A DNA stretch of 54,546 bases, taken from assembly GCA_902782305.1 (NCBI GenBank), contig CACZMV010000011.1:65600-120145 (forward strand). The letters are read 5' to 3'. A model generated the notes under the pieces. That model did not search any database and was not told the origin of the DNA. It worked only from the letters and a program-made list of their open reading frames with translations. Origin of the DNA: an uncultured Prevotellaceae bacterium. GTDB taxonomy: Bacteria; Bacteroidota; Bacteroidia; Bacteroidales; Bacteroidaceae. The position numbers were made by a program, and so were the translations under genes. Shown one piece after another: positions 52,403 to 54,546 of the stretch; within the stretch, counting starts at the first letter, position 1, and each line of letters opens with the position of its first letter.

Positions 52403-53842
52403 TCAAGCCAATCGCTTGAGCAGTTCGTTTAATACCTTCCATATATCCTCTATCGTCGATAGCTCTATGCGCTCACTGGTAGAGTGGGGCTCTACGATGC
52501 GAGGCCCTATGCTCGCCATCTGTATGCCCGGATAGTGCTGTACAAAGAATCCTGCTTCCAGCACAAAGTGCATGGCCACCATCCTTGGGCGCCACCCCAG
52601 CACGTCTTGGAATGTGTCTGACGTCAAGCGCAGAAATTCCGACTGCTGGTCTTCCTGCCATGCAGGTGCCGACATCACCATTTCGCTCTTTGCTCCGCAG
52701 GCAGCAAACACGTTGGCTATGTCGCGACTCAGTTCTTCCATGTCACTGTCTATGAAGCTGCGCGTGTGGGTCGATACGAAGATGCAATCATCCATTGTCT
52801 CGATGCGCCCTACGTTGTTCGATGTCTCCACCGTTCCCTTCATCGCTTCGCTCATCTTCACCACACCCTGTGGCGTCTGTTCCAGACAAGTCAGCAGGGC
52901 TTCCAGCGCCTCTGCGTTTATCACCGTTTCCTCGCGCTCGCATTTCTCTATCGTGCAGTGCATCTTCGGGTCCGTCTTGCCATATTCCTCCTGCAACCAT
53001 TCGTTCATCATCTCCTCCTGCTGCTTCACGAATTCCGAGCCCTCGCCCGAAGGAATGGTCAACACGATTTCTGCCGATGAAGCTATCGAGGCGTTGGCTT
53101 CACCGATGTTGATAGAAGCCACGTCAAACTCGTATTCATTGTAGATGGCAGCTAAGATGGCCCATGCAGGCACCACCGCACTGCATCTGCCCTTGTTGAT
53201 GTCCACGCCAGAGTGGCCACCCAGTCCCCCCTCAAATCTTATTCTGTACCACCTGCGCTTGCCCCCAGGCGCCTGCTTGCGCACTACGGGTATGCGATGG
53301 AACTGCAGACAAGCACCTGCCGCTCCCGTGGTAATGGTGTCGTAATCCTCTGAGTCCAGGTTTATCACCTTCCTGCCTTTCAGGAAGTCCTTGCTCAACT
53401 GCGAGGCGCCCGACATACCGTCCTCCTCGTTGGTGGTGGTCATTACCTCCAGTGCTGGATGCACTATGCTGTCGTCTTCCAGCACAGCCAGTGCCATCGA
53501 CAGACCGATGCCGTTGTCAGCACCCAGCGAGGTGCCTCGCGCCTTCATCCATCCGTTCTCCACATATGCCTCGATGGGGTCGGCCAGGGGGTCTTTCATT
53601 CCCACACAAACCATATCCATGTGGTTCAGCAGCACTATCGGCTCTGCCCCCTCATGTCCTGGTGTTGCAGGCTTACTGATCACTACGCAGTTCTCCTTGT
53701 CGCGTTTATAGGGTAAGTGCAGTCGTTCTGCAAACTGGCATAGATAGTCAGCCACCCGTTCCTCATGATGTGAAGGACGGGGTATCTGGTTTAATTCCTT
53801 AAATAGCTGGAATACACGTTCTGTTGTAGGCATAGTCTTCAT
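52403..53842 (-). CDS. pepD: Aminoacyl-histidine dipeptidase (M20 family)
   Basis: This 479-residue cytosolic dizinc peptidase has His74 and Asp76 in LLNHMDMV, the bridging Asp109 in GTSLGADNGIG, catalytic Glu139 with Glu140 in TTNEEDGMSGA, and a C-terminal His in IVEPHSTSE. The lid/dimerisation insert with GGLGGHSGVDI is complete. It hydrolyses dipeptides such as carnosine and Xaa-His. The start overlaps the stop of the PrsW-like gene by four bases. Confidence 0.92.
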   Translation of the reverse strand: MKTMPTTERVFQLFKELNQIPRPSHHEERVADYLCQFAERLHLPYKRDKENCVVISKPATPGHEGAEPIVLLNHMDMVCVGMKDPLADPIEAYVENGWMKARGTSLGADNGIGLSMALAVLEDDSIVHPALEVMTTTNEEDGMSGASQLSKDFLKGRKVINLDSEDYDTITTGAAGACLQFHRIPVVRKQAPGGKRRWYRIRFEGGLGGHSGVDINKGRCSAVVPAWAILAAIYNEYEFDVASINIGEANASIASSAEIVLTIPSGEGSEFVKQQEEMMNEWLQEEYGKTDPKMHCTIEKCEREETVINAEALEALLTCLEQTPQGVVKMSEAMKGTVETSNNVGRIETMDDCIFVSTHTRSFIDSDMEELSRDIANVFAACGAKSEMVMSAPAWQEDQQSEFLRLTSDTFQDVLGWRPRMVAMHFVLEAGFFVQHYPGIQMASIGPRIVEPHSTSERIELSTIEDIWKVLNELLKRLA

Positions 53843-54546
53843 GATTTATTTGTTGTTATGTTTGTCTTTTTGCATTCAGCCCGAAGGGCTTCGAGTGCTT
53901 TATAATCAGCAGGATAATATTTCACGATAGGGGCGATGGTCATTCTTGCCAGCTTCCCTAATTTCTTCTCAAGAATTTTGTATTCTTCATATTGAGAGAG
54001 GATTAATTCCTTATTTCCCTCCGTCAAAGGAAGATCTTTCACCAGCCCTGATTCCCGAACCATAACCCTGCTCTTAGCAGCTACCGACAACTCCACATGC
54101 AATTGCACATAACAGATAATGTCGAAAAAGTCCTCAGGGGGACCGCTCTTGATGGAGTCAAGCAAAGCGAACTGTTTGTCGAGACCTTTGTCAAGCCAAC
54201 GGTGTATCATATCTACATCGTAGTAATAAGTCCACATCAGAAGACCGCCCAAGGTGCCGAATACGAAAATGAACTGCACCAGTGGCATGAAATGGAAGGC
54301 ATTGTGGAACACGTGCAGCACAGGTGCTTCCATTAACAGAAATACAGACATTCCAATATCACTCTTTTTAATGCCTAATCGAGAACGAGAACGTTCAATG
54401 ATACGAACTGCCAGCATGAGTCCTGCAGCGACGATAGCACTGCATCCCATGTGGACAAGGGCCACCTCCAAACCTCGGAACAGTACGGTTCCAAGGCCCA
54501 TTTCATGGCCAAACAGCAGGTAGAAGATGTTCTCAAGGATGGAGAA
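53839..54546 (-). CDS. PrsW-like intramembrane metalloprotease, N-terminus beyond the window
   Basis: The frame is open to the window edge; at least 235 residues are visible. The edge-proximal part shows the PrsW-like FSILENIFYL, then RGLEVALVHMGCSAIVAAGL with the conserved Arg and His, followed by two or three more hydrophobic segments and a soluble helical C-terminus (about 110 residues). PrsW proteins cleave membrane-bound anti-sigma factors or are immunity-type proteases. The EExxK-type site would lie outside the window, so activity cannot be judged. It is coupled to pepD. Confidence 0.65.
   Translation of the reverse strand, partial: FSILENIFYLLFGHEMGLGTVLFRGLEVALVHMGCSAIVAAGLMLAVRIIERSRSRLGIKKSDIGMSVFLLMEAPVLHVFHNAFHFMPLVQFIFVFGTLGGLLMWTYYYDVDMIHRWLDKGLDKQFALLDSIKSGPPEDFFDIICYVQLHVELSVAAKSRVMVRESGLVKDLPLTEGNKELILSQYEEYKILEKKLGKLARMTIAPIVKYYPADYKALEALRAECKKTNITTNKS

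Overview
The window looks like a chromosomal piece of a Bacteroidota species, most likely Prevotellaceae. The reasons are a SusC/SusD pair, a DAHP synthase fused to chorismate mutase, repeated TTTG-N19/20-TAnnTTTG promoters (the Bacteroidota sigma-factor consensus), and an HU / DUF4248 / VirE-primase cassette beside a surface-polysaccharide locus. All calls come from reading the sequence and recognising protein families; no search was run.

Layout. (1) 1-3410, minus strand: an HU-like protein cut by the window edge with an apparent frameshift, a DUF4248 helix-turn-helix protein, a VirE-type primase/helicase and a small unknown protein. (2) 3.6-32.5 kb, plus strand: an AT-rich surface-polysaccharide locus that starts with a structured leader. 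It has about fourteen glycosyltransferases, an initiating phosphoglycosyl transferase, Wzx and Wzy, an orphan Wzt ATPase without Wzm, an FdtA/FdtB-type 3-amino-sugar pair (FdtA is a tandem fusion, and a dead second FdtB follows it), several acyltransferases and a pyruvyltransferase. At 7.4-11.0 kb sits a coupled cassette: a CTP-transferase fused to a CobD/HisC-like PLP enzyme, an opine dehydrogenase and a LicD-type phosphotransferase. I read it as making and attaching an N-(carboxyalkyl)amino-alcohol phosphate. (3) 32.5-37.1 kb, plus: DegT aminotransferase, nucleotidyltransferase-like protein, M48 lipoprotein protease and exported C1B peptidase, behind their own promoter. (4) 37.2-41.6 kb, plus: a Phe/Tyr operon (pheA, aminotransferase, DAHP synthase-chorismate mutase, tyrA) preceded by what looks like a complete classical attenuator: promoter, Phe/Tyr-rich leader peptide, antiterminator arm and terminator. 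(5) 41.6-52.4 kb, minus: a dicarboxylate/amino-acid symporter; an operon of periplasmic binding protein, SusC, SusD and an exported UroD-fold protein; and a transsulfuration pair (Cys/Met PLP enzyme and MalY/PatB lyase). (6) 52.4-54.5 kb, minus: pepD and a PrsW-like membrane protein cut by the edge.

How parts work together. The two minus-strand operons of region 5 begin with the same 79-bp promoter module (78/79 identical) carrying the palindrome ATACCAC-GAGT-GTGGTAT. The leader of the binding-protein/SusCD operon also encodes a small Met/Cys-rich upstream ORF. This ties the SusCD importer to sulfur amino-acid metabolism. The strongest candidates for undescribed biology are this sulfur-linked importer with its uORF, the Phe/Tyr attenuator in a Bacteroidota genome, and the opine-phosphate decoration cassette.
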